Positions 47,346 to 59,734 of a stretch of 64,000 nt of DNA are shown here, one piece after another. The translations under genes and the position numbers were made by a program. Location: the NCBI GenBank assembly GCA_028583605.1, contig CM053325.1, positions 39,917,435-39,981,434 on the forward strand, read 5' to 3'. The notes under the pieces were generated by a model. That model was not told where the DNA came from and made no database searches. It saw nothing but the letters and a program-made list of their open reading frames with translations. Origin of the DNA: Dastarcus helophoroides (lineage: Eukaryota > Arthropoda > Insecta > Coleoptera > Bothrideridae). The stretch's first letter is position 1. Each line of letters begins with the position of its first letter.

Positions 47346-47827
47346 GTATACTATATTCTTTAAAAAAGTAGGCTTAAGTTCACTATATAGACGTGTATCA
47401 GAGCCAACAGACTTAAATAAGACAGCTTGGGAAGATTAAACTAACAACGACCCTGACAGTAATGGATATTGGTTTAATAAATAAATACTTTTATACTGAA
47501 TGCAACAGAAAACATTTTTTTATAATCGGCTAATAAAAATTGGTGATGATGGCACTGAGTAATTTGAACTTTAAACAATTGCAGCTTGCAATTATTTGAA
47601 CTACTTATTTTTATTTGTTATGTCGGTTTCAACAAGTGCGCTCAAAAATAGGCACTTATTTAAACTAATTTTGGCAAATATCTCCGTTATTTATTAAAAG
47701 ATTATAAAATATTTTTGTCTTGCATTCAGTGTGAAAATAAAAGGATATATTAAGCGACGTATCGTAAGAAGTACTTTTCTATTTGAATTTTTAAATTTGA
47801 GGTTGCTAGCCGTTAAGAGTGAAGGAG

Positions 47828-47925
47828 CAGTGGCGTAGCTAGACGGGGGCGGCGGCGGCGACCCTCACCGAGTGTTACCCACTGGGAGATGGCACCCGAT
47901 CATGAACATCAGTAGTACCACCTAT
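47828..47925. mobile_element. Possible hAT-type end fragment, GC-rich
   Basis: CAGTGGCGTAGCTAGACGGG has the form of a hAT terminal inverted repeat and is followed by a (GGC)n-like run and GTTACCCACTGGGAGATGGC. No opposite end or 8-bp duplication is identified. Confidence 0.35.
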
Positions 47926-47970
47926 AAAAATTCGTAAAACTGTGACACATTGCAAAACCGCCACTCATAA

Positions 47971-49976
47971 CATGGACCGTAAGTAATGGTACATTGAGCA
48001 AGAGTAGATTTCTCGTATAAAAATAGCATGATTTAGCTAAACTCACCTTATACCAAAAGTTGATATTAACCCAGATACAAGGTGTCAAAGTTGAAAAAAA
48101 TAATTTGATTTTTTCGCATAACTGCTAGATACATTTTAATATATTTACGAAATTTGGTACACGGGGGTTTCTTGTGTCAGGCAATTCAAATTAATTAACA
48201 TGTTACCGGTAGCTAGTAGAGGGCGCCACCTATGATATAATGAATTAGTCTAAAGTATCATAACTTTTTTAAGCCTCCATGTATATCAATTATAAACAGA
48301 TACTTTTATTTCCCCATATTTTTTTCATAAAAAAGGTTTTCCATCCAAATGTTGATACAAGCAACCGTTTCCAAGATATTTGCATTTAAAGTTAAAATTA
48401 ACGAACATTAATTGCATTTCGAAGAGAAAAAGCAAAATTGTAATATTTGAAATAATTTACTTAAATTTATTTTATACAACACTAATTTATAAACAAACTG
48501 ATCTGCCTTAACTAACAAATGTTCAAAATGGCCCCCATTGACCTGAAGGCATTTTACAACACGTTTATTAAATGACCGTCTGATCTTGAAAAACAAATTT
48601 TCGTTTCGAAACGTTTGTGCAGCATTTTTAATTCTTTGCCGCAATTCTTGCCAACTATTTATTGTTTCTTCATAAACAAGAGATTTCATGTATCCCCACA
48701 CGCAGAAATCCATCGGATTAAAATCGGGGCAGCGTGCAGGCCAGGACATCTCGCTTCCACACGGCCTATCCAGCGGGAAATGAGTATTTAAATAATTTCT
48801 TACAGGTAATGAAAAGTATGCCGGAGCACCATCTTGCATAAAATACATATTGCTTCTTAAATTCAGTGGCAAGTCATCTACTAGATCAATAAATTGTGTC
48901 TGTAGAAAGTTGAAATATAAATCACCGTTTAATGATGCCTGTAGTTCACAGGGTCCTAGCTGAAAGCCATCAATGATTCCACACCAAATATTAATTTTAA
49001 ATTACCTCTGAAAGTGACGACTGGTTACCAAATGAGGATTTTCAATGTTCCATATGTGTTTATTACGAAAATTAAATACACGTCGGCGCGTAAATGTTGC
49101 TTTATCTGTAAATAATATTTTTCTCAAAAACATTGGATCGGCGTCTTGTCTGGTTTGAATAAGATGAGCGAATTTTAATCTGGCTAGAAGATCTACTTCT
49201 AGAAGATTCTCAACAGGCGTAAAATGGTAGAGATGAAGTTTTTTTTGTTTAAAAATTCTTACTACCGATGACTTACTTACTTTAGTAGCTAGAGCCATAC
49301 GCCGAGAACTTGTTTCCGGATTTCTGGCTAGGCGGACCAAAATTTTTTCTTCTTGTTCCGGAGCAATGATTTTTGGACGGCCAGCAGAATCGCGTTTGGG
49401 TCTAAATGTTCCAGTTTCACCCAATCTACAGTAGAGATTTTTAAAGAATTTAAAATCTGGCGGTCTTCTATGGGGAGACATCTCCAAATATCTGCGGTGA
49501 GAGCTGCGACTATTAAAATTTTCTTGCGCATGCACAGAGATCATATCGCATCTCGATATTAGGAAATAAATTATGTCTCGGCATTTTAAATTATTATTAT
49601 TATTGTTTAAAATAGACTTAATAATAAAGTTTGCGAAGTAGTATTTAATAAAATATTTTGAAACATGTCTTATTAGTTTTATTTACAAGCCTACTTCAAT
49701 AAAAATTACATCTACGTCTCGTATAATTTTTAAAAAGCACTACAGACTTTCAAGGCAAATATCTTGGAAATTGTTGCTCCTATCAACATTTAGAAAGTAC
49801 ACCTTTTTTATGTAAAAAATATGGGGAAATAAAAGTATTCATTTAAAAATGATCTACCGGTAGGCACAAAAAAGTTACGATGCTTTAAATTAATTAATTA
49901 TACTGCAGGTGGCGACCTCTACCAGTTACTAGTAATCTCCTCTTGCTCTATGTACCATTACTTATGGTCCAGCCTG
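47971..49976 (-). mobile_element. Tc1/mariner-superfamily element, nearly complete
   Basis: The right end, inverted, is CAGGCTGGACCATAAGTAAT followed by TA. The left end CATGGACCGTAAGTAATGGT has lost a couple of bases. The left arm runs about 425 bp (47971-48395). The right arm is about 240 bp (49737-49976) and lacks a block of roughly 190 bp present on the left. Shared words include CATTTCCCCATA-type A+T words, GTTGATACAAGCAACCGTTT and CAAGATATTTGC. The gene between is on the minus strand. The copies at 24487 and 35030 are shortened relatives. Confidence 0.9.
48408..49544 (-). pseudogene. Tc1/mariner transposase with one premature stop
   Basis: About 378 codons in one frame from 49544 to 48408 with a single TAA at 49002-49004, which by context replaces a Gln codon after TSRHFQR. 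The order is a basic N-terminal region (LYCRLGETGTFRPKRDSAGR, helix-turn-helix linker), KVSKSSVVRIFKQKKLH, the first Asp in LFTDKATFTRR, INIWCGIIDGFQLGPCELQA, the second Asp in FMQDGAPAYF, and the third in CPDFNPMDFCVWGYMKSLVY. It is the best-kept DNA transposase in the window. The start could be slightly upstream or downstream of 49544, because no clear ATG context decides it. Confidence 0.88.
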
Positions 49977-50203
49977 TATATAACAATAATATGTAGGTGC
50001 CTACTTGTCTACTTTTTATTCATGACCACTGTAAGGATTTTTATTTGGTCACGGTGAGCTCAAATAGGTGTCACGGGCATAATAATCATAATTACAATTT
50101 TTTAAGTGTACACACTCGATCGATCGAGGATTTTCCCAAAATGTAGTTGTTTTGATCTTCCAATTTCACTGCATAACTGTCGCTCGTCAGGGGATTCTCC
50201 GAA

Positions 50204-50205
<2 letters not shown>

Positions 50206-50242
<37 letters not shown>
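50206..50242. repeat. (TA)n microsatellite
   Basis: About 37 bp of uninterrupted TA dinucleotides. It generates a meaningless Ile-Tyr frame on the minus strand. Confidence 0.97.
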
Positions 50243-50243
<1 letters not shown>

Positions 50244-50410
50244 CTGCAGCGGCTAACTCAGACTCCGGTCCATACACATTCCAACTGGGCGCAGGCCTAT
50301 ATACACGCGTTATCCAGGCGTTACATTTCGTCAGTCATTGAGCCTCCACTGCCCAGCGGTTTACTCAGACTCCTGGTGTATCTGCAGTTACTGAGCCTCC
50401 ATTTATATTT
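50243..50410. repeat. Imperfect direct duplication
   Basis: GCGGCTAACTCAGACTCCGG with CAGTCATTGAGCCTCCA (50249-50348) is followed by GCGGTTTACTCAGACTCCTG with CAGTTACTGAGCCTCCA (50357-50401). It is an uneven two-copy repeat of unknown nature. Confidence 0.65.
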
Positions 50411-53400
50411 ATGCAATCATATCCAGCCTCCGAACAGTGTTGCCGAAATGACTTTACTGCGATGATATAAGCTTTTTAACAGCTTTGGTGTCGATAAAAT
50501 GCTTAATGTGGGAGAGGAATCAATTAATAGCACGGATACACAGAAAACATAACCTCGCGCTAAATTAAATATCCGAGAAGCTGTTGTGGTTAGCTGGTAG
50601 CTTTCAAAAGTAACACTGGGTCCTTCTAAATGTGTATTTTTAGTACTAAAATTTATTTTCAATTCTATTTCAACTTGTTACAACTAGGATTTATTAAACA
50701 TTTTGCTTAACCCTTGGAATACTGTTAAGTATTTAAATAATTCGATTTGTTATGGTAACTTCGCTGTTTAATTATAAATTATGTGCATAAATTACTACAC
50801 AGAAGAAAATCACCAAAAATCACGGTTAACAAATACATTGATAACATTTCCAAATGTTCTCGTAGAACTTCAAGAGCAAAAATTAAGTATTGTGCTGCTA
50901 TATTTAGAACCTGAAGCAATTTAAACTGGTGAGAATATGTAAAGTATATGGGCATAGCAACAATCATCTTAAAAGAACACCTCTAGTGCCTTCGACCTTT
51001 CATGTAAATCTAAAGACAACAATACTGGAAAGTGTTTTCATACTTCAAAACTTATTTTGGTTAAGTATAGGTGTATTTATTACTATAATTTAGGAATTTA
51101 ATAAGACATGCGTGATAGCTAATTTTGTTTTTTATATTACTACCTCATTTCACTCGATGCAGAATATGTACTTTTCCGGGAACTTTACATTGGACGAATA
51201 AAAATAATTAGGACATTTTCATAAATGAAGTTGCTTGTGTTAAGTTTTATTTTTTAATTTCTTGTTACAATTAAAAGATAGTTTTGTGTTGGTTATTACA
51301 AGTTTTATGTTTGGTTTTGCTACTAAAATTTGAAAAATGTGCCTACCTTTAGCAAAAAGAAGATTTAGCAAATACTTAGTTGCGATTTTATATCTTCAAT
51401 TTAAGCAATTAAGCAATTTTGGCTAATTAAACTTTATTTTCTGTGTAATATAATTTTTGTTGATTTTTTTAAAATTTGAAATTTAAATAGAAGTTTCTCT
51501 CGAGGGTTATGTTTTTTCTCTTTTTTATCGCTGAGGACAATTTTGTTTAAAAAATAGAGCTCGTTATTTTGGCGATAGAAATTATTGGAGGTTAGGAGTT
51601 TCCAGCAGCAAAACTTGGAACAAAAACATCAATTTTCAGATCGAAGTATTTATAAACAATGAAAATGTTCAACCTAAACTTTAAATTCATGTACTTGTTA
51701 CTTGAAAACCAAAACTTTAAACTCAAATTTTTGACTTTCATTTAAATTTCAGAGATAGAGTTAAACGTTTACTTCGGGTTTTAAAATATAGAGAAGAACA
51801 TCCAATTTAAAGTCCAAACGTGCAGTTTTGAAAAGAAATGCATCATTCAGAGAAAAAACTGTTGATTTATACAATAAAACTTTGAAAATTCGAAGTTATT
51901 ATCAAATTTTTAATTTTAGTCGCGGGGTTTCAACTTTTAAACCTTACAAGGAACGTTTCCTATGACGTTTTTGTGCGTACATTACGTAATGAATAGTTCT
52001 TATTCTGCAAAGGATTACTACAAAAAATAATAATGGCTTTCAAAATTTTAAATAAGTAATTATAAATAGTATTCAAAATTAACATTTCCAGAAGTACCTT
52101 GAAGCAGGTGATAAAGAGATTGGTTTTGGCGCTGAAGATCATGCGTTCAATTCCTACGAGTTCCATTTTTTTTTCTTTTTTTTTATAGACTTTTTAAATG
52201 TTTATGTTTTTAAGTGCTTACCTTGTCACTAATGAATATATAATGAATGCAAATAACAATCTTCTCACCAAAAAATGTCACCATTGTGTAAAATAATTAA
52301 TACTTTTAGCTCTTCAGTTCAAACTGTCATCTAAAACTTAATGTGCTCGATAAGTATAGCTGTTTATTTATTAGCGCGGCTGTAAATATATGTGAGGTTT
52401 TATTGCTTGCAAAAAAATTAAGCTTTTGGTTTGAAACTTAAATGTTGATCACTTTTCTAGAAGCCGTAGAAATTCATGGATATTACGTTAGCACCAAGTT
52501 ACACTTAGGAATAAACAGCTAGACCTTTTAAACACATCTTTAATACTTTAATAGAAGCTTTACATGGGAGTTAAAAATAAACGAAATCTTAAAATATTTG
52601 GATAATACTGAGTGATCCATGGAGTAGTTATCATGATTATGCCAACGCATACTGCTGTTTAGATTTATTACATAACTATTAATAATAATGTAAGCATAAA
52701 AAACATAAGAAGTTAATAAATCTGTAAAAAAATCGAAAAAGAAAGAAGCGATACTCGTCGGATTCGATCGCATAACCTTCGGCGTTTTAATAGGTCCCTT
52801 ACCAATTAAGCTGGCGATTTATATGTAGGAAAATTTTATAAAATACTAAAAAATGTAAAGTGTAGAAAATTATAGATATCTGATATCAAAATTTATGACA
52901 ACAACAGCGGTTTCCAATTTTCTATCAAAATGTCTACTTTTTCTAAAAATTCTTAAGTTGTCATCAAATTTTTCAGTGTGAAAATTTAAAATTGGAATGT
53001 TATTTATAAACGAAACTGTGATCAAAATAATTAAACATTTTAGTTCTGACGAAAAGTTTTTATTAAACTTGGAAAAAACAATTTAAAATGCTAAATGTCG
53101 ACGTTATAGCTGTAAGTTTTATCTATTTGGGCTTCAACAGTTCAAAGTAGATATTGGAAAAAAATCAATATTTAACTTTGAAATCAAAATTTGGGATTTA
53201 AATCTGAAATTTTAGCTCTTTTACTTACGTTTCAGCTATATCTCTAAATGTCCAGAAAAAAAAATAAAATTTTAAATACAGAATTATAATTTCTAGTTGA
53301 CAGGAGAAATCAACAATAAGCAGCAAATACCTCGAAAACCTAGAGTTTCAAATTTCGCGCGGTGTTCTTTGCTTGCGCGTTCTGTGCTCTGTCATTTAAC

Positions 53401-53735
53401 ATTAATGTCAACCACGGCAAAATGGGGCATTTGTTTAATCAACGAGTCGACGAAGCCGAAAAGGGAAACCTGTCTGGTCATATCAGTATTATCCAAACAT
53501 GGTAGAAATATTGTACATACTTATTGTTAATACAGTTTATCGATTGAAAGTTAAATCAATAACACTGATGTCAATCACGTGAAAGTGAGCCGTGACCGAT
53601 ATTGACCAATACAAGATCAAAGGAGTACATAATATTTACTAGGGCTCATTTAATATTACCCTACAAGGTAAACAGGATTTAGTGTAAAGTCACATACATA
53701 TTTGTCAGTTAATAATTACGTCAAATGTCACCCTC
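50411..53735. other. AT-rich sequence without a recognised gene
   Basis: Minus-strand open segments at 50779-50967 and 51960-52166 are hydrophobic (for example FKLLQVLNIAAQYLIFALEV) but too short and featureless to name. A diverged copy of the 374-bp repeat unit's end, TTTCACTCGATGCAGAATAT with GGGAACTTTACATTG, is at about 51147-51195. Confidence 0.45.
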
Positions 53736-54427
53736 ATCTTTTTTTTTTTTTTTAGTTTTAATTCGTTTAATGTGGAACAAGGAAAACCAAACTCAACAAG
53801 TAAGAATGACAAAAGGGATAATTAGACTCAGATCTTCTTCAAGGGATTGGAAGTGGCAAAAACCCACTGCTGTGTTTAAATCGAAAGCAATTTCATGTGC
53901 AAATTCAAGTGATGTTAAACTTTATCTCGAGCTGCTCTTTTAATGATTCATGTTTAAAAACTCAGGGTATGAAGTGTATTTGTAACTCTAACTTTAAGAA
54001 TTTAGCAAAACATGCATTGCAGCCGATTTTATCTTCCATGTTATTGAACTTAATTTCGCTCGATGCATATTATATACATTTTTAGGGGAATTTTACCTGT
54101 TGCTCGAAACAAATAACCATCTTTTTTTAGTTTGAATAGCTTAATGTGGAACAAGGAAAACCTAACTCAACAAATAAGAATGACAAAAAGAATATTTAAA
54201 CACAAAACTTCTTCAAAGAACTGGAAATGGCAAAAATTCAGTGCTGTGTTTAAATCCGAAGCAATTTCATATGCAAACCCAAGTGATGTTAAACTTTATC
54301 TCAAGCTGATCGTTTAATGATTTCGTGTTTAAAAACTAAGTGTATGAAGTGTATTTGTAATTCTAACCCTAAGAATTCGGGAAACATGCATTGCAGCTGA
54401 TTTTAGTTTCCCTGTTATTGAACTTAT

Positions 54428-54863
54428 GATAACGAAGGCTTCCACGGCCAGAGTCAGTACGGGATATACTTCTTCCGGGATTGGACCGTGTCAAAGAACT
54501 ACTAAAAGTGTTCGACGTTTCGCCCACCATCGTAGGGGGCTTCTTCAGGAACAAAGAAAGAAAAATAGATGAAAAGAGGGATATGAGGGAATATGAAATA
54601 AAGAAAAAATAAAAAGGCCAATTTCAAAACATCAGAGCACGGTAACTGAGTATGTCCTCCATACCAGAGGCGAAACTCTTCTGAATTAAAAATTGGTACA
54701 AAGGATAAGAAAGTTTAGACAGAAGAGCACGGTAACTCAGTATGTCCACCATACCAGAGGCGAAACTCTTCTGAATTGAAACTTGGTACAAAGGATAAGA
54801 AAGTTTTGACAGAAGAGCACGGTAACTCAGTATGTCCACCATACCAGAGGCGAAACTCTTCTG
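54428..54863 (-). mobile_element. Small retroposon with 11-bp target duplication, Penelope-like features
   Basis: It is flanked by ATTGAACTTAT on both sides (54417-54427 and 54864-54874). The minus strand reads TTCCTGAAGAAGCCCCC, TACGATGGTGGGCGAAACGTC, then GAACACTTTTAGTAG. Penelope-like elements often have such CTGANGA...GAAAC motifs, which derive from hammerhead ribozymes. It contains 2.5 copies of a 90-bp repeat. No reverse transcriptase is encoded, so it would be non-autonomous. The family assignment is tentative; the insertion itself is clear. Confidence 0.6.
54634..54863. repeat. 90-bp tandem repeat, 2.5 copies
   Basis: AGAGCACGGTAACTGAGTAT starts at 54634 and AGAGCACGGTAACTCAGTAT at 54724 and 54814. 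Each is followed by CATACCAGAGGCGAAACTC and, in the first two, TGGTACAAAGGATAAGAAAG. The last copy ends at the target duplication. Confidence 0.95.
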
Positions 54864-55039
54864 ATTGAACTTATTTTCACTTGGTGCATATTTTATGCAT
54901 TTTTAAGGAAATTTTACATGTCATGCTCAAAAACAAGTATAACTCTGTAAAATAGATGTTCTATAAATAGTTCTTTGCTAGGTGTAAGTGTACCTAGGTG
55001 TAAACCTTAATAGACTGACTTAATTTTGATTTAACGTTT

Positions 55040-57125
55040 AAAAAAGCAATTAAATTTTAATATTTTTTTATTTTATCCTGTGTAAGATAAACATAAAAAT
55101 ATATCTCTTCACTAAAGTTTCATCGATTCCAGTTTTTTCAACAAGATTGGGTCCAAAAGGTTATTAATTTCTGCAATCCTTCGTTAAAATCTTGTTCGGT
55201 CTCTTGCATGTTGTTCCCAATTTCCTTTTCTACTTTCATCATATGCATCAATGTACAACATTTAAACGTTCTCGTTAAAGTGAACTTTCTTCAAATGCTT
55301 TGAAATTTTCATCTTTCCAATTTTCCTCGTAGTTTGGTATATTTTTATATCAGTCTTCAGCTTCCGAATGGAATCCAAGAAATGTTACAGTTTATTCCTG
55401 CCCAAGACGTTATTCAACATATTTGTTATATTTGTTATTCTTTAACAAATTCAATATTTGTCGAATTTCCAATGGGACCTTTACTTGTAATATAAATAGT
55501 CGTAGCACAGTCATTAATCCTTTTATTTAGCACCTTCACTGAGTCTTGATCAAAAAAGCCGGTAAATTGTTGGGGTAAAAATGTCTTTGAATCTTAAAAT
55601 TCTGTAACTACTACATCCCTATTGTCATACTTTAATTTGATCAAGAAAAATTTTAACACTTTATACTTGACTTTGTCGACGACAAGGGACTGATGGCTTG
55701 TATAAAGCTTTTTTGTTAATTTGAACCAGGAACGACAATTTTATGTTTATCTCACACTTTAAGTATGCAGCTTGTGGAAGATGTTCCTATATTTATACAA
55801 AAAAAGAGAGTGGGGCCTTGGATTTGCGCAAAGTAAAATTAAAGTCTAAGCTGATTCCAGTGTTTCCATCGCTAGGGGTATTTACAGTGACTAAATCGAA
55901 TTCCAAGAATTGCGAACAAAAAATGACAGAAAAATTTTCGTTCGTGTATCGACTTGTTGGATGTCACCTCGTATGTGTACCGCCTGCCTGTGTAGCTTCA
56001 GATTACCTACATATGTTATGGTCGTTTCCTTGTTTATAATAAAAATCGCAAACAAGAAATGACAGGAAAATTTGTGTGTTAACCTACTTGCACGTGATTA
56101 AATAGATGCAATTGAATTCCTGGAAAAGAAATAACAGGAGAATTTTCGATAGTCCGAGAAAAACGCATTGTAATAATAGGTGTCATATTACATCTCCGCT
56201 TTCGCCAAGTTTTATATCATTGCATATCTGCATTGGATTAATTACTTGCTCGCGAAAGATTCCCCGCTATTTTAGCTTTATATTATACAGCGTGTTGGTA
56301 GAAATGTAGGTACCTAATTTGCGTGGAGTCTGTGCCACTTTTAAAAATAAAGCAAATATGAGTCACGTTTATAAATAACTCCAAGTTCATTAGCTTCGGT
56401 AAATATGGAGTCATGTTTATAAGTAGCTGTTTGATCTCTCCGGTAAAAATGAGTCATCTTTAAAATAAATGTTGACGTTCATTGCCTTTGACGATAACGT
56501 AATTAAAGCTTTAAAAATAACCATTTTATTTCAGTTGAACTAACCTTGAAGGTATCTTATGATTACATATGTCATGTTTAAAAATAACTTTCACCTTCGG
56601 ATGAGTCACGTCTATAAATTACTATATTTAGGTACTTTGAACTATATCCGTTCATTTTCGCTAACTTTGAAAGTATCATATTATCGTAAACTTTTATGAT
56701 TTCATTAAAGTTCTTTGACTCAGGCTATCATGTTGAAAGTCTCGTATTGTCTTCAAGTTCTTGGGCTCGTAGAAGTATCGTATTGCCTTAAAGTGCTACG
56801 ACTCCTTATTCTAAGAATGTTATTTGACTTGTGTTATTAATAATTAAAGTAACCTTGAAAGTATCATATTGCCTTAAAGTTCTATGACTTCTTATTCTGG
56901 GAATGTTATTTAACTTGGACTCTTATATTACTCATTCAAGTTAACCTTGAAAGTATCCTATTGCCTTAAAGTTTTATGACCTCAAACGTGTCATATTACC
57001 TGAGTTCATTAACCCCAGAAGTGTCACATTACGTTCTAGTCGGTACACCCCATCATTTTTTTGAATTTCTCGCCATTTTTGAATTTAACATATGACTTCC
57101 GGTCGGGAATCAGCTTTGAGACACT
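55040..57125 (-). mobile_element. Polinton end in inverse orientation (terminus at 57125)
   Basis: Over its whole length it is the inverted counterpart of 59735-61610: remnants of genes B and A, the promoter-side region, then the reiterated terminal repeat ending GACACT at 57125. Its inner limit near 55040 lies at the tandem repeat tract. The integrase side is missing. The two copies face each other across 2.6 kb, and their termini point toward each other, so they cannot be the two ends of one element. Confidence 0.85.
55112..55745 (-). pseudogene. Remnants of Polinton genes B and A
   Basis: The B copy (55420-55112) has exactly the length of the open gene at 61225-61533 and no net frameshift, but two Gln codons have become stops (near 55386 and about 55188). 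The A copy (about 55745-55430) has lost its start (TTG in place of ATG at the TGTCGTTCCTGG site) and carries a deletion near TGCAGAGACTTAG. Both read toward lower coordinates, mirroring the right-hand element. Confidence 0.8.
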
Positions 57126-59734
57126 ACTTCAATCTATCACAGGTGACGCCCTATATGAAGTACAATTAAACTGAAAACGGATTTAAATTCGTCAACTCAG
57201 AAAAACGCAAACCCCAAAATTTTTCAGGGCTATTAGCAATTATTGAGAAATAAATAAAAATAAACTAAAATATTATTTCACATTTAACACTCTGTATCTC
57301 TTTAACTATAAACTTTTGAACAAAGGGAGGTTCAGCTAAATCGTAATATTTTCCTTTAAGAATCTACCCATGAAATTTGGCCCATTACCTCGGGACCAAC
57401 CTATATATTTTTGAAAAGTCCAAATTATGCTTAATCAATATAAAAAATTTAATATATTAAAGAACTTTATTTAAAAATAAATAACTTTAATAATATCCCA
57501 AATCTCTGAATTTTTAGAAAAAAAACTGACTACTCACTAAAGTAAACATAAAAAAACTGTAGGAAGATCAGTTTTTTTACCGTCTTAATATATGAGAGTA
57601 TAGCGAAAACACGGAGCATGTCCAAAAAATGCTTGTTGCATTTTGATTGGTAATATACCACTTTACCATACTCAAAACTGTTTATTAAAGTGGCACCTTA
57701 TGGCATAGATACACCACTTTACTGCATAGTAACGTTACTGTCAATTTAACACAGTTGCACATAAAATAAGCTCAAAGACGCTTTAGAGTAGAATTTAAAA
57801 TGCCTTAGGAAGAGTTTTTAATATTATTTTTAGTAGAAAGACTTATTTTTATATTTATTATTGTATAATTTAGAAATTTTAAGTAATTTGACTTGTAAAA
57901 ATGACACTTGTCAACAATTATTTTGTAAATCAACAAAGCCGTGTCAGGTTACTAGGTGACGGAAAAAATAAACAGGTATTTTTTCAATTTTTTAACTTTG
58001 AAAAGCTTTCACATTTATAATTATTTATTCATATCTATCACAAAATGTGATAAAATAGTAAAAATACACTCTTGAAAAAAACAGTTTTACTCAACTTATA
58101 TAGTTTTAAGTTACTCGCTTGCAGTGCTCGCTCGTAATCAAAAGCTGTACTTGTTTAATAAATCTTTACGACGGGTAGTTCAATGATGACAGTTTGCTCT
58201 TTGCTTCTTTGTAGGAATTTACAGTTTACAAACTACTTTGCATCACGAGATCCTACTATCGTGTAGTTTGACAGTGTTGTTATTGTTTTAATAAGGTGTA
58301 GGTCAAAATTTTCCAACAACAGCTTTAACGTTACTTTCCATTTGGTGGATAAATCTTTACGTGCGTAAAGGCTCTTAAAATTAGTTATGACATTGACATT
58401 ACAACTGTTAACCTTTTCACACAAAACATGTGACCACAGATCTTAAAGCGGTAGGAATCAACACCCAAAAATTTCGAAATTAACTATCACTACAGAGCAG
58501 TCTGTTTTGAAAATAAATTGGAGTGAGATCGGCGACGCGCGACACCTCGAATATTCGGATATTATGGACTGCGATCGAAGTACCAGTATTTATCAACAGA
58601 CCTGCGATGTATGATACAAAGCAGCGAAGAAGCGAAGCAGTTATTATTGATAATAAATCGCAGCTAGCGATATTCGGGTGTTGTCAACTGCTATCAAGGT
58701 TACCAATTTAGCGATTTCTGTCAAGAGAACTACGATGTAAAATACAAAGCAGCTATGTAGCGAAGTAGCGAAGCAGCTATTTTTAAAATTAAGTAGCAGC
58801 TAGAAGCAGCTTCAGTTAAATAGCTGCTATAAAGTAGCAGCTTTTGAAATAGCAATCCATCCCTGTGAAGGGTCCCATTCACCGGTTGACACCGTCGCAC
58901 AACATTGTCGCTCAAAAAACATTGTCTGCAATGACCAACATTGTTATTAGGATTTCAATAGAGTTTGAAATATTTGCCGCTTGATCATCTACATTTGGCT
59001 AGCTATGTCGCACAACCCTTTTGTCAGTTGCTCAAACCCCTTACCTTCGTCAGAGGATCGCTTCTGCCGCCATAACGCTGCAGATCTCTGTTGATAGTTC
59101 GGCTACATAAAATCTGCGACTATGTGTTTTAATAGATATAGAGATGCATATACAATGTGAATATTTAACAATTTGACCAAGGAGGGGATAAAGATGAAGA
59201 TAATTATAATAAAAATGTCACTCGTACTCGTACCATTTTACATTGTAATAAACAAAAATATAAAATTAAATTCTGTTACTGCGTTACCTTTCCAATAATA
59301 TTCTCCTTGGTAGCACAATAAACTTATAACCATGTAGAGCTGTATTGCGGCAAAAAGCTTGAGCTTGGCGTTTTAACATTTCTGCTCAAAGTGTGTTATC
59401 CAAATATCAAATAGTAATCAATATTTGCTTGCTTCCGCTAGTTGTTCGTAGATTACTGCCTTATGAATCATTAATAAGTTTAAGAATTTCATTTCCTGAA
59501 CATGACGATTTTTTTTGTGTCAGTGTGTAATTAACAAACTATGTATTATTAAAATATTGAAAACAAATTAGTCATTAAATTTTACTCCAATAAAGCCAGT
59601 CGCCTTGCAACAATATCAACAAAACAAATTTCAGTTAGTATACACTACGTTTTTTTAATTTTAGTAAAAACTAAAAATAAAAAATGAATAAAATACGAAT
59701 GCCGGATTAAAAACTAATACTTCCTTATGCTAGT
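57126..59734. other. Spacer between two facing Polinton ends
   Basis: 57200-57410 resembles one arm of a TA-type MITE (CTGTATCTCTTTAAC, then AATGGGCCAAATTTCAT in inverse), with no second arm found. 58530-58860 has an imperfect duplication in which CTGCGATGTATGATACAAAG and CTACGATGTAAAATACAAAG start similar stretches rich in GAAGCAG and AGCAGCT. No coding gene is recognised; the frame at 58233-58424 on the minus strand has no motif. Confidence 0.5.

Larger units (their letters stand above)
53743..54950. repeat. Tandem duplication, two units with a 374-bp period
   Basis: AATGTGGAACAAGGAAAACC occurs at 53769 and 54143. The following approximately 330 bp are repeated with moderate divergence (CAAGTGATGTTAAACTTTATC, then CATGCATTGCAGC, then TTATTGAACTTA). 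The second unit is split at 54427/54864 by a retroposon and finishes at about 54950. Each unit gives short open frames of about 60-70 codons, which look incidental. Confidence 0.88.

Noticed and set aside
50779..50967. Minus-strand hydrophobic segment, perhaps a chemoreceptor exon
   Set aside because: It has no diagnostic motif and no supporting neighbouring exons; it was too short to support.
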